Source: Sphingobacterium siyangense
Lineage (GTDB): Bacteria; Bacteroidota; Bacteroidia; Sphingobacteriales; Sphingobacteriaceae
Assembly (NCBI RefSeq): GCF_007830445.1
Contig: NZ_VLKR01000007.1
Span: 124,001 to 188,000, forward strand
Direction: 5' to 3'
Length of the DNA: 64,000 bases
Shown piece by piece: positions 47,930 to 56,550 of this stretch. The position numbers and the translations under genes were made by a program. The notes below the pieces were generated by a model. That model worked only from the letters and a program-made list of their open reading frames with translations. It was not told the DNA's origin and did no database searches. Positions within the stretch are counted from its first letter, which is position 1. Every line of letters begins with the position of its first letter.

Positions 47930-49705
47930 ATGAAAAAACACTATTGTTTAATATTGATCACGATGATCTTTAGTCTGTTTCTTCTCGGATGCAAACAGGA
48001 GGCATTACTTGCAGATAATGTACAGTTGCAATCCTTTTCTTTTGACCCTTCAAGCAATCCGGGCCTTAAAGATGCAGTATATGGTACGATTGAAGGACAG
48101 CATATTTCTATTCGTGTGCCCAACTCGGTCGATATCACAAAAGCAGTACCTTCATTTAAGGTTGCCTCGGAGAAATTGGTTGCATACGTTGGGAAAAATA
48201 TTCAGGAATCTGGGGTTACAGCTGTCGATCTTTCCAAAGCAACTGTCTACCGTTTTGTGACACCAAACGGAATGTCGGAATATAGCGTTTCGGCACAAAA
48301 GTCGGGATCTATTCTTTCCTTTGGTTTCTATGCCACTGATAATCCAGATTATTTGTTTCGCGATTATCCCGCTACAATAAGCAAACTTGATATCAAAGTA
48401 GATCTACCTGTAGATGCCGATATCACCAAGTTGGTTGCCCGATATACTGTCAACGACGGCACAGTACTGAAGTCCAATGGTACCGATTTTAAAAGCAAGG
48501 AAACCATTTTAGATTATTCCAATCCCCAAACCCTGACATTGCAGGATTTAGAAAGTGGTACATCCGAAAGTTTTGTTGTTCAGGTAGGTAGGTTGACGGC
48601 GCCTGTGTGGACAAAAGTAGAGTTGCCTGATTTCTTGGGATCAGAAAATGTGAATGAATCGACATTGGAATTCAACCCAGTAACAGGACAATTGTATGTT
48701 GCGGTCCAAACAAATGGAGGTACCGACGAACAAAAGAAAGGTATTATTGGACTGTATAATAGCGAAACTAAGCAATGGGAGCCAGTGGGGCCGGCAACTG
48801 GATTTACTCCAACTCGAGCAAATTTGATTTCCTTGGATTTCTCTAAACAAGGAATTCCTTATGCTGCATTTAGAGATTACACGGCAGGAACCAACGCACA
48901 GTATGCATCGTTAATGAAGTATGAAAATAATGCATGGTCTCTCGTGGGTAAACAACAAGGATCTTTTACTAAGGTCAATTATCTAACCCTCAAGATAGAT
49001 GAAAATGATAAGCCTTATATAGGCTATACAATAGATGATAGGACAGGGAATCCTTATCCTTATCGAGGTACTTACGCTGAATCGTATCAATCTGGCGCCT
49101 GGACTGGGCAGACATTTTCTCAGTCGACCACAGGATACTATGCAAAAATGTTTAAAGGAGCTGATCACAAATTGTATTATGCGGTTATGGATTTGACAGC
49201 TGGTACATCCCTTCGTAAACCTTCAATTTATCGCTTAGACGGCGATCGATGGACATTGGTTGGTACGGTCAGAGTTGGCCCAGCCGAATCTAACTTCGGT
49301 GGTTTCAATATCGATCTTGATGTGACTGCGGACGGGCAGATATATATGGCTTACCAATCTAATTCTCCGACTTATAAAACATTTGTTATGCATTGGAATG
49401 GACAGAGTTGGTCACAATTGGGGGAAGGTTTTAGTCAGACGACAAGCAGTACGTCACAACGGAATAACCTGGCTATAAAATTGCATCCTGATGGTCGTAT
49501 ATTTTTAGCTTATGGTGATGCTAATAACGGCATAAAGGTGACAACTTTTAATGAAGAAACTCGAAATTGGAACGCTGGTGATCAACTGTCGGCAGAAAAT
49601 GGTGATAAGTATGAAATGCGAATAAGCAAAGAGGGGATTCCATATTTAATAACTATTATAAATGACAAAGCTGCCCTTTTCAAATACGATATTCCCGGAT
49701 TATAA
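47930..49705 (+). CDS. Large surface lipoprotein with Ig-like and propeller-like regions
   Basis: The start at 47930 gives MKKHYCLILITMIFSLFLLG followed by Cys, a lipoprotein signal; the open frame extends 25 codons upstream without a signal. Residues ~25-115 and ~120-215 are two DUF5018-like sandwiches (SVDITKAVPSFKVASEKLVA, PVDADITKLVARYTVNDGTV). The rest (~215-590) is a six- or seven-bladed propeller of repeats like YENNAWSLVGKQQGSF and WNGQSWSQLGEGFSQ. It probably binds a substrate at the surface. It follows the M16 gene by ~85 bp. Confidence 0.72.
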   Translation: MKKHYCLILITMIFSLFLLGCKQEALLADNVQLQSFSFDPSSNPGLKDAVYGTIEGQHISIRVPNSVDITKAVPSFKVASEKLVAYVGKNIQESGVTAVDLSKATVYRFVTPNGMSEYSVSAQKSGSILSFGFYATDNPDYLFRDYPATISKLDIKVDLPVDADITKLVARYTVNDGTVLKSNGTDFKSKETILDYSNPQTLTLQDLESGTSESFVVQVGRLTAPVWTKVELPDFLGSENVNESTLEFNPVTGQLYVAVQTNGGTDEQKKGIIGLYNSETKQWEPVGPATGFTPTRANLISLDFSKQGIPYAAFRDYTAGTNAQYASLMKYENNAWSLVGKQQGSFTKVNYLTLKIDENDKPYIGYTIDDRTGNPYPYRGTYAESYQSGAWTGQTFSQSTTGYYAKMFKGADHKLYYAVMDLTAGTSLRKPSIYRLDGDRWTLVGTVRVGPAESNFGGFNIDLDVTADGQIYMAYQSNSPTYKTFVMHWNGQSWSQLGEGFSQTTSSTSQRNNLAIKLHPDGRIFLAYGDANNGIKVTTFNEETRNWNAGDQLSAENGDKYEMRISKEGIPYLITIINDKAALFKYDIPGL

Positions 49706-49772
49706 TATAGTTCAGGTCACGGTCGGATGGAGATAATTATCTGATCGTGATTTGATTTTAGCAACGAGCGAT

Positions 49773-51254
49773 ATGATAAAAAAAATAAGCATTATCTGGA
49801 TCTTGGGATTACTTTTTGTAATAAAGGTCACAGCCCAAGTAGCAGCAGCTAAGAAAGTCTGGATTGAAGGACACGCTTTTGAAGACAAAAATAACAATGG
49901 CCTTTTGGATATAGGCGAGAAAAGGCTTTCTAAAATACGGGTATCTAATGGTATTGATGTGATAAGTACTGATAAAACAGGAGCATATGGCTTGGAGGCT
50001 AAGATAGGTCAATCCATTTTTTCTATCACTCCATCTGAATATGTACGGGCAAAGGAGAAGAAAATAGGAAATGCAAATGCATATTACCTCAATCCGAATC
50101 ATACTATTCCCGATACTTTGGTGTTTGATATACCATTAAGAAAGCGGAAAAATGTCCCTCTCGAATTCAATATTGCCGCTATCGGAGACGTGCAGGTTAG
50201 TGATCAGGAGGAGTTGGGATTTGCGGCCAAAAGTATATTTTCTGAACTAGTAGGAAGGAAAGATATTGATTTTAATCTTGTTATGGGAGATTTAGTCAAC
50301 AATAATATGGAGATTCTGCCTGAAGTGGGGAAAATGATCGATGCACTGCCGATGTCATCCTACACAATGGTCGGCAACCATGATCGGAACGTTGCCAATC
50401 CGGACCATATGAACGACCGATTCAATACAGTTTTTGGAGCTGATAATTATGCTTTCAATTATGGTAACGTACATTTTATCGTGTTAAACAATGTGTTTGC
50501 TACAGGCAAAAATTCGTATGAAGGAAGAATAACGGATGAGCAGTTGACATTTTTGAAAAATGATCTTTCATATGTTCCAAAAGATGCTTTAGTAGTACTT
50601 AGTCAGCATATTCCTATGGCTTTTACGCGAAATAGAATGGACGTACTTCAATTGTTGGTCGATTATAAAAATGTATTGATTTTGTCTGGACATACTCATC
50701 AGGTGGATCGTTATTTCTTTAAAAATAAAGCGGTACAGGAATTGGGGGCTGGTGCTACCTGTGGTAATTGGTGGCGTGGAGAGAAAGACGCCAAAGGAGT
50801 TCCGGATGCCAGGATGCTTTGCGGTAGCCCAAGGGGGTATTTTGTGATTAATATTAAAAAGAATACGTATTCCTTTCAGTTCAAAGCCGTCGATCAGGAT
50901 GCGAAAAAACAAATGCATATCGCTGTTAGAGCGGGTGTATTGCTAGCCAATGTTTTTGGAGCGGCAGATAGTACCAATGTCATGGTACAGATAAATGATG
51001 GAGAATGGGGCCAGATGCGGAAAAGTAAAAATGTCGATCCCTTTGTATCCGATATCATCGAAAAAAATAATCAAAAAATCTATCCCACTTTAGGTAGTAC
51101 GGCGAATCCTTTACGAAAGCGGAACTCGGGTCATCTTTGGGAATTTCCGCTGCAAAACGTAAATGGTGATAGTATAAAAGTGATCCGAATTAAAGCGGAG
51201 GATAACTATGGTTTTTCAGTTCAAAATGAATTCACCGAGTTTATATCGGAGTAA
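49773..51254 (+). CDS. Calcineurin-like metallophosphoesterase (secreted)
   Basis: The ATG at 49773 gives MIKKISIIWILGLLFVIKVT, a signal peptide. An N-terminal Ig-like (SdrD B-like) domain comes first (residues ~25-120, FEDKNNNGLLDIGEKRLSKI). The phosphoesterase follows with all five motifs: IGDVQ, GDLVNNN, VGNHDRN, SQHIP and SGHTHQ. A C-terminal sandwich ends the protein (RIKAEDNYGFSVQNEFTEF). It acts on a phosphate ester outside the inner membrane, possibly cleaving phosphate from the same substrate taken up by the SusC/D pair. It is the last gene of the operon. Confidence 0.88.
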   Translation: MIKKISIIWILGLLFVIKVTAQVAAAKKVWIEGHAFEDKNNNGLLDIGEKRLSKIRVSNGIDVISTDKTGAYGLEAKIGQSIFSITPSEYVRAKEKKIGNANAYYLNPNHTIPDTLVFDIPLRKRKNVPLEFNIAAIGDVQVSDQEELGFAAKSIFSELVGRKDIDFNLVMGDLVNNNMEILPEVGKMIDALPMSSYTMVGNHDRNVANPDHMNDRFNTVFGADNYAFNYGNVHFIVLNNVFATGKNSYEGRITDEQLTFLKNDLSYVPKDALVVLSQHIPMAFTRNRMDVLQLLVDYKNVLILSGHTHQVDRYFFKNKAVQELGAGATCGNWWRGEKDAKGVPDARMLCGSPRGYFVINIKKNTYSFQFKAVDQDAKKQMHIAVRAGVLLANVFGAADSTNVMVQINDGEWGQMRKSKNVDPFVSDIIEKNNQKIYPTLGSTANPLRKRNSGHLWEFPLQNVNGDSIKVIRIKAEDNYGFSVQNEFTEFISE

Positions 51255-51353
51255 TTATACAAATTATTCTTGCTAGCTGTGCAAGCTTATGTAAAAGGGT
51301 AGGCTTGACTGTAGAAGAATACTATAGTTTTCATATGTTTTAAGTTTAGTTTA

Positions 51354-51383
51354 GAAGCCACGTCGTGAGATGTGGCTTTTTTT
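51354..51383 (+). terminator. Cassette-type terminator without a cassette
   Basis: AGAAGCCACGTCGTGAGATG then TGGCTTTTTTT, preceded by the usual TTTAAGTTTAGTTT. It ends the 38080-51254 operon but is an exact cassette-terminator sequence, so it is probably what is left of a lost copy. Confidence 0.8.
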
Positions 51384-51390
51384 GGATACC

Positions 51391-52149
51391 TCATTTACCT
51401 AATGCCTTGGCGATAGCCATGCCTACAGCTTTGGCGGATTGAGGATTTTGGCCAGTGATCAATCTGCCGTCAATGGTGACATGGGACTGCCATGGTTCGG
51501 ATTTTTCATAAATCCCACCTATTTCCTTTAGTCTATCCTCCAGTAAAAAGGGGACGACATTACTGAGCTTTACAAGTTCTTCCTCTTCATTGCTAAAGCC
51601 ATTGACTTTTTTCCCTTTTATTAAATATTCGCCGGTACTCAGTTTGATGTTGGTTAGGCCAGCAGGACCATGACATACAGCTGCGACAATGCCGTTTGTC
51701 TCGTATATCTTTGCGGCAATCTTCGCGATTGCCGAGTGGAAAGGCAGATCCCACATCGCACCATGTCCTCCGGCGTAAAAGATGGCCTTATATTCTTCCG
51801 GTTTTACCTGAGAAGGTTTGAGCGAATGGGTGATTTTATTGTGGTAGTATTTATCCTCCCAGAATTTTCTGTTAACGGGATCATTTAGGTCAAATCCATC
51901 CACTGGCGGGTTTCCGCCCTGCGGGCTAACGAAATCAATCTCATATCCAGCAGCTGTTAAAACCTCCCATGGATGCGAGACTTCCCCGAGATAGTAACCT
52001 GTCTTTTCGCCTGTATTGCCTTTTGTATCGTGACTAGTCACTACAAATAGAATTTTTGGTTTTCGGTTTGTTGCATAGCAATGCGTTACTATTAGGATGA
52101 ATAAAGCCGAAAATATTCCTATTTGCCTAATGAGTTGTTTTGCTTTCAT
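51391..52149 (-). CDS. DJ-1/PfpI-family protein with signal peptide (HSP31-like)
   Basis: The 252-aa protein has a signal peptide (MKAKQLIRQIGIFSALFILI ... CYA). The DJ-1/PfpI fold follows: KPKILFVVTSHDTKGNTGEK, the Glu of YYLGEVSHPWEVL, and the nucleophilic elbow IVAAVCHGPAGL with Cys, then GQNPQSAKAVGMAIAKALG. It belongs to the Hsp31/glyoxalase-III-like subgroup that handles reactive carbonyls or acts as a chaperone; export to the periplasm is a variant on that theme. The catalytic Cys is present. It is convergent with the preceding operon. Confidence 0.88.
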   Translation of the reverse strand: MKAKQLIRQIGIFSALFILIVTHCYATNRKPKILFVVTSHDTKGNTGEKTGYYLGEVSHPWEVLTAAGYEIDFVSPQGGNPPVDGFDLNDPVNRKFWEDKYYHNKITHSLKPSQVKPEEYKAIFYAGGHGAMWDLPFHSAIAKIAAKIYETNGIVAAVCHGPAGLTNIKLSTGEYLIKGKKVNGFSNEEEELVKLSNVVPFLLEDRLKEIGGIYEKSEPWQSHVTIDGRLITGQNPQSAKAVGMAIAKALGK

Positions 52150-52231
52150 ATCGTTTTTATTTTCTTCTTGTTGGGTTAAATTTCTTGATTTTTTATGGTA
52201 ATTGGCCGTGACCTACATCACAAAATTTAAT

Positions 52232-52367
52232 TTCACCTCCCCATTCCCGTCATTCACCGAGTTTTCTTGATCGTTTGTCTAAAGCCCATAGGCTAGGGGC
52301 GGATTGTGTCGTAGTTTTGAATCAACAAATAAGAACAAAAGTACTAACACAATAAAATAAAGAAATT
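52232..52367 (+). promoter_or_regulatory. Cassette leader, copy 3
   Basis: TTCACCTCCCCATTCCCG to the TAGTTTTG -7 box and the A-rich 5' UTR. The hairpin is CATAGGCTAGGGGCGGATTG (degraded right arm). Confidence 0.75.
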
Positions 52368-52814
52368 ATGAACACGCTAGTAAAAACATTCGCAGCAGCA
52401 GCTTTAATCGCAGTATCCACATTCGCTATGGCAGCTGAAGGACCAGGAGCAAAAGCAACAAAAGCAACCGTTAACCTTTCTACAGCAGACTTCGCACTAG
52501 ATCACTATGTGGCAGTAACTACGGAGGGAGAGTCAGCAGGGGTAGAGCAGTTATTCGCCGAAGATTTTAGTCAAAAGATCCAAGCTACCAATGCGCAGTC
52601 TCATAACCGTGAAGCGGTCATCAAATCTCTGAAAAAACAAAAAGGCGAAAAGTTAAACTGTACAGTTAGCACTGATATTTTAGAGGAATCTGCAGACTAT
52701 ATGGTCTCTAAAGTAACGTTGAAATTTGAGAACTTCACCAAAACAGATGTAGTTACCTTGGAGCGTGTGGGCAATGACTGGAAAGTATCCAAATCATTCA
52801 ATTCGTATAAATAG
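52368..52814 (+). CDS. Cassette protein copy 3: exported NTF2/lumazine-binding-like protein
   Basis: The 148-aa product has a signal MNTLVKTFAAAALIAVSTFA and the mature domain ADFALDHYVAVTTEGESAGV, VEQLFAEDFSQKIQATNAQS, ending VGNDWKVSKSFNSYK. Compared with its paralogues it differs mainly in the 85-105 region (HNREAVIKSLKKQKGEKLNC). No catalytic residues can be seen; the role is unknown. It is an intact single-gene unit with its own terminator. Confidence 0.85.
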   Translation: MNTLVKTFAAAALIAVSTFAMAAEGPGAKATKATVNLSTADFALDHYVAVTTEGESAGVEQLFAEDFSQKIQATNAQSHNREAVIKSLKKQKGEKLNCTVSTDILEESADYMVSKVTLKFENFTKTDVVTLERVGNDWKVSKSFNSYK

Positions 52815-52890
52815 AATTTTACAACCAGTGGTTTGTCAGCTCAGGCAGGCTACAGACCACTAGTGAATCATATGTTTAAGTTTAGTTTAA

Positions 52891-52918
52891 AGGCCAGGTC
52901 TTGAGATCTGGCTTTTTT
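52891..52918 (+). terminator. Cassette terminator, copy 3
   Basis: AGGCCAGGTC-TTGA-GATCTGGC then TTTTTT. The stem has compensated changes (GG/CC) relative to the GCCACGTC form, which argues that the fold is conserved. Confidence 0.8.
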
Positions 52919-52951
52919 GAGTCATTACTCCCCGTAGCTTTAATATCCCTA

Positions 52952-54635
52952 TTAAAGCTTTCTTGATTTTTTGATCTCTTTTGCTATTTCCATTGCTTTC
53001 TTCATGTCAGGAATACCATAACCATAAGGGATAATCGGAGTATTGATTCGATCTCCTGATTTGCGTATTACATCCATTAGCTCTTTATTGCTCAATTGCG
53101 GATAAGCTTGCCATAAACAGGCGGCTAAGCCACAAAGTATAGGACTCGAATAGGAGGTTCCGCTACGCAGTTCACCTTCGCCTGATTTCCCGATTACCCA
53201 TGCTCCTTCACCTAGGGCCATAACATCCGGTTTCATTCTACCATCTACTGTCACTCCCCAAGATGTAAAATATGCTACGTCACGATCATTAAATACCGAA
53301 CCTACTGTAAGTACATGAGGAGAGTCGGCCGGACTCCCTACCCAGCTTCTATCATTGCCAGCACAATTGACAATCAAGATACCTTTACTGGCTGCTATGT
53401 TAGCAGCCCTTGTGGCAAATGTGGTCTTTCCATCCATCTCTTCAAATTTATAAGCAGGATTGTAGAAACTTTGTGGACCATAATAAAGTGACGAATTAAT
53501 GATATCTACACCAACACTGTCCGCAAATTCAGCAGCGCTGGCCCAGTAGTCCTCTTCAACGTGCTGTTCAGATGATTGATCTTCAGAGCGCAGCAGCCAG
53601 TAATTTGCCTCCGGTGCGGTACCCACATATGTTCCAGGTTGGTTGACAGCCATACAGGAACTTACCCAAACTCCGTGCATATCGACCGCATATGGATCAT
53701 CGTTTTCATAGACAAAAGATTTAGCACCTTTGATATTCACATTTTTAAAAGCTGGGTTGTTTTTAAGATTCAAAAAACCGGCATCGATGACCGCAATATC
53801 GATACCTGCTCCTTTAAAACCATTCTCATGAAGCACCTGGCCATTATTGATGTTTATATTGGAGGCAGCTCCCCCATAGTCTAATTTGTTATTGGGGGTA
53901 TTGTTGGATACCTTTTGCGGGATATCTTTATACTTTCCTTTCTCGGTCAAGTTTTCCCTAGGTCCTTCCCATACTTTTTCTGCGGAATGCACAAAGGGGA
54001 GATTTTTATAGTTGTCAATAAGGAAATAATCTACACAATGTACCGTGACGGTATTTAGCCATTTACTTTTGGAGACAATTTTACATCCTATTTTTTCAAT
54101 TTGATTTAAATAGTCCTCCGAAATCGGAAGATCGGAATTGTCGATTGCGATGTTTCGTTTCTGCCGCCGCTGGATAGCCTTCTCTGATAAGAATGTTTCA
54201 GGCTTATTCAACGTATGAGAAGATGTCCCTTTGTCCTTTAGGACTAACCTAAACTTGTAATCATTGGCATCTGTTACAATGATTTTTACCTTAGCTGTTG
54301 CCTTGCCATTCGCAAGGGTTGCTATTGCATATGTGTCGCCAGCTCCTTCGGGCCATACTGAAGCTTCTTTTGTTTCTGGATTTTGTGTTAAACGCACAAT
54401 TCTTGTGTTCTCGACTGTCCAGTTTATTTCATCTGAATCACCTATCGGCAGATTCTGTATCTCAGTGGACAGCCTGGCCCCTAAAAATTGCATTTCACGT
54501 TTTAAGTTAACTTCATCTGGTTTAATGATAATTTTTATAGGTTCGGGAATGACAGTCTCTTCATTTTTTTTTGCATGAATTAAATAAAAAGCACAGTAAA
54601 AGTAAATACGAGGAAATTTTGAATGAATGAAGCAT
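52952..54635 (-). pseudogene. Subtilisin-like (S8) lipoprotein protease, frameshifted at an A9 tract
   Basis: From the ATG at 54493 the protein is a subtilase with catalytic D237 (IAVIDAGF), H273 (DMHGVW), N380 (CAGN) and S447 (GTSYSSP), preceded by a propeptide-type domain. Upstream in the same frame is more sandwich sequence, TVIPEPIKIIIKPDEVN, so the protein must begin earlier. In another frame, starting at 54635, lies a perfect lipoprotein signal (MLHSFKISSYLLLLCFLFNS then C) that runs into nine A's (54572-54564 on the plus strand as T's) and stops. Eight A's would join both frames (CKKNEETVIPEP). So the gene is off by one base: phase variation, recent mutation or sequencing error. Confidence 0.82.
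54564..54572 (-). repeat. A9 homopolymer at the frameshift site of the subtilase
   Basis: Nine T's on the plus strand (A9 in the gene). One unit fewer restores the reading frame between the signal peptide and the protease. Confidence 0.85.
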
Positions 54636-54849
54636 TTATATGTTATAATTCAATTGATTTTTGTGGTATATATAGACTTATTGGTGTTGCTAAATAAGTT
54701 TTTGTATTTGTAGTGAAATCGGGTGCAAATTAAATAAATATTGACTATTAATTCTCTTTATTTATTATTTAATTTTAGTATTTGTGTCGATTTCTTTTAT
54801 ATTTCTTTAATTATGGGTATAATTCTCCGTAATCAGTAATTCGTAAACA

Positions 54850-54982
54850 TTCACCTCCCCATTCCTGCCACTCACCGAGTTTTCCAGTCCGTTAGTCTAA
54901 AGCCAATAGGCTAGGGGCCTATTGTGTTGTAGTTTTGAGTCAACAAATAAGAACTAAAAACTAACAATATAAAAAAGACATT
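54850..54982 (+). promoter_or_regulatory. Cassette leader, copy 4
   Basis: Contains the cleanest central hairpin: CAATAGGC-TAGGG-GCCTATTG, perfect 8-bp arms, just upstream of the TAGTTTTG -7 box. It is a candidate operator. Confidence 0.75.
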
Positions 54983-55429
54983 ATGAAATCATTAGTAAAA
55001 ACATTAGCAGCAGCAGCCTTAATCGCCGTATCTACTTTCGCTATGGCAGCTGAAGGACCTGGAGCAAAAACAACAAAAGCTAATATTAACCTTTCTACAG
55101 CAGATTTCGCTTTAGAACACTACGTTGCGGTAACCACGGCGGGCGAATCAGCAGGAGTAGAGCAGTTATTCGCTGATGATTTCAATCAAAAGATCCAAGC
55201 TTCAAATGCGCAGTCTAACAGCCGTAGCGAAGTGGTTAAATCCTTGAAAAAACAAAAAGGCGAGAAGCTAAACTGTAGAGTAAGCACAGCTATCATCGAG
55301 GAATCGGCAGACTATATGGTGGCTAAAGTGACTCTAAAATTTGAGAACTTCACCAAAACAGATTTAGTTACCTTGGAACGTGTGGGGAATGACTGGAAAG
55401 TATCCAAATCGATCAATTCGTATAAGTAG
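54983..55429 (+). CDS. Cassette protein copy 4: exported NTF2/lumazine-binding-like protein
   Basis: Intact 148-aa product: signal MKSLVKTLAAAALIAVSTFA, then AEGPGAKTTKANINLSTADF and VEQLFADDFNQKIQASNAQS, ending VGNDWKVSKSINSYK. It has the same fold prediction and single Cys (LNC) as the other copies. It is followed by both stem-loops and repeats A and B, so it is the most complete cassette in the window. Confidence 0.85.
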   Translation: MKSLVKTLAAAALIAVSTFAMAAEGPGAKTTKANINLSTADFALEHYVAVTTAGESAGVEQLFADDFNQKIQASNAQSNSRSEVVKSLKKQKGEKLNCRVSTAIIEESADYMVAKVTLKFENFTKTDLVTLERVGNDWKVSKSINSYK

Positions 55430-55438
55430 TATCCAATA

Positions 55439-55521
55439 ACTAGTGGTTTGCCAGTAATAAAAGACAAACCACTAGTGAATCATATGTTTATTAAGGCCAC
55501 GTCGGGAGATGTGGCTTTTTT
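55439..55521 (+). terminator. Cassette stem-loop and terminator, copy 4
   Basis: ACTAGTGGTTTG (55439-55450) pairs perfectly with CAAACCACTAGT (55465-55476). The terminator GGCCACGTC-GGGA-GATGTGGC with TTTTTT follows (about 55495-55521). Confidence 0.85.
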
Positions 55522-55523
55522 AC

Positions 55524-55588
55524 GTCAAAAGGGCCTGATTCTCATCAGACCCTTTCTCTTAGCGTTTATTTGTACAGCAATTTTTATG
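55524..55588 (+). repeat. Terminator-like intergenic repeat A, copy 2
   Basis: GTCAAAAGGGCCTGATTCTC then ATCAGACCCTTT. It matches 1371-1433, including GTACAGCAATTTTTATG. Confidence 0.75.
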
Positions 55589-55711
55589 TTTCCTATCGTT
55601 TCCTCTTTTTTGTTTCGTCATCCAATGTTTTTAAAGACTATTGGATTTTCACTGTACGACGCCAATTTTTATGTTGAACCTTTCTTTCGAAAGGCAGCTT
55701 GTAGCCGTTTT
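55587..55711 (+). repeat. Dispersed intergenic repeat B, copy 5
   Basis: GTTTCCTATCGTTTCCTC to AGGCAGCTTGTAGCCGTTTT, including CCTTTCTTTCGAAAGG. It is the most complete copy. The open frame 55448-55720 is a product of these repeats and is not called. Confidence 0.8.
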
Positions 55712-55822
55712 GTATGGTAAGAACAACGGCTATTTGAAAATAGTTTTATTGGAGTGATTTTTTTTGATAACTTGAGCTGACCTATTTTACAGTGTATGTT
55801 AGCTGTATGAATTGGAGAGTGA

Positions 55823-56038
55823 ATGAATAATATGAAAAAAAATACACCTCTATTTATTATTATAAAGTATTCTTCGATACTAATTTTTTTTTATACAGTT
55901 TTGGATCTTGTTAGTGGGGAAATTAAGCCTTCTGAAATTCCATTACATATACTTAATCTTATTATACGCCTTTTTGTAACTATTTTTATTTGCTATATTC
56001 TATTTTATATAGCAGTAAAAATATTTCGACTAAAATAG
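55823..56038 (+). CDS. Small membrane protein, 71 aa
   Basis: Two strongly hydrophobic helices (FIIIKYSSILIFFYTVLDLV and LIIRLFVTIFICYILFYIAV) separated by a short polar loop (SGEIKPSEIPLH) define a two-TM protein of the inner membrane. ATG codons at 55823 and 55832 are both possible. I recognise no family. It sits between the cassette tail and the cREC gene. The low-complexity composition is typical of small membrane proteins, and it could be a spurious AT-rich frame, though the two-helix pattern argues for a gene. Confidence 0.45.
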   Translation: MNNMKKNTPLFIIIKYSSILIFFYTVLDLVSGEIKPSEIPLHILNLIIRLFVTIFICYILFYIAVKIFRLK

Positions 56039-56104
56039 CTTATATGGCGATAGCGATTTTTTACCACAGTGCAGTTGTTATCTATTTAAACTCTAAAAGT
56101 TCGG

Positions 56105-56482
56105 TTAACCTTTATCAAGGGTTTTAATAAAATTGTTCCAGTAGGAGAGGATATTTGTTTTGCCAACAGGGTTTTGAGAATGACATAATACCTGAGGCAG
56201 AACCGGATGTTTCTGCTCAAGAATAAAATCCACGATATACTTCACAGCGTCATACCCAGACTCTGCTTCTGTGCTGTCAACATTTACTCCCAGATCATGA
56301 TCAAAAGAGATGATCGACGGAATCCCATTTTTGGATATATAGGCCACAAAATCTGGATAATTACGAATAATGATCCAATTGGTCAGCAGATAAGGAGTTA
56401 TTTCTTCTTTTGGTATATAGTATGACAGATCCGATGGTACTCTGATATCATCCAAAAATATACCTTTATTATTATGTTCCAT
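56105..56482 (-). CDS. Cyclic-phosphate-processing receiver-like (cREC) protein
   Basis: The 125-aa protein carries the conserved motifs of the cREC domain: FLDDIRVPSDLSYY near the start (two adjacent Asp), IISFDHDLG in the middle, and LPQVLCHSQNPVGKTNI near the end (His plus Asn). These replace the usual phospho-Asp/Lys set. As I recall, the family is linked to RNA repair and to conflict systems acting on cyclic phosphates. It is cytosolic. It is unlinked to a kinase here, so it is not a classical response regulator. Confidence 0.75.
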   Translation of the reverse strand: MEHNNKGIFLDDIRVPSDLSYYIPKEEITPYLLTNWIIIRNYPDFVAYISKNGIPSIISFDHDLGVNVDSTEAESGYDAVKYIVDFILEQKHPVLPQVLCHSQNPVGKTNILSYWNNFIKTLDKG

Positions 56483-56550
56483 GACTTCCGTAATTTCCTA
56501 TTTAAATATAACCTAATTGAAGCGTTATATAGACTGATAGCTTTCTAAAG

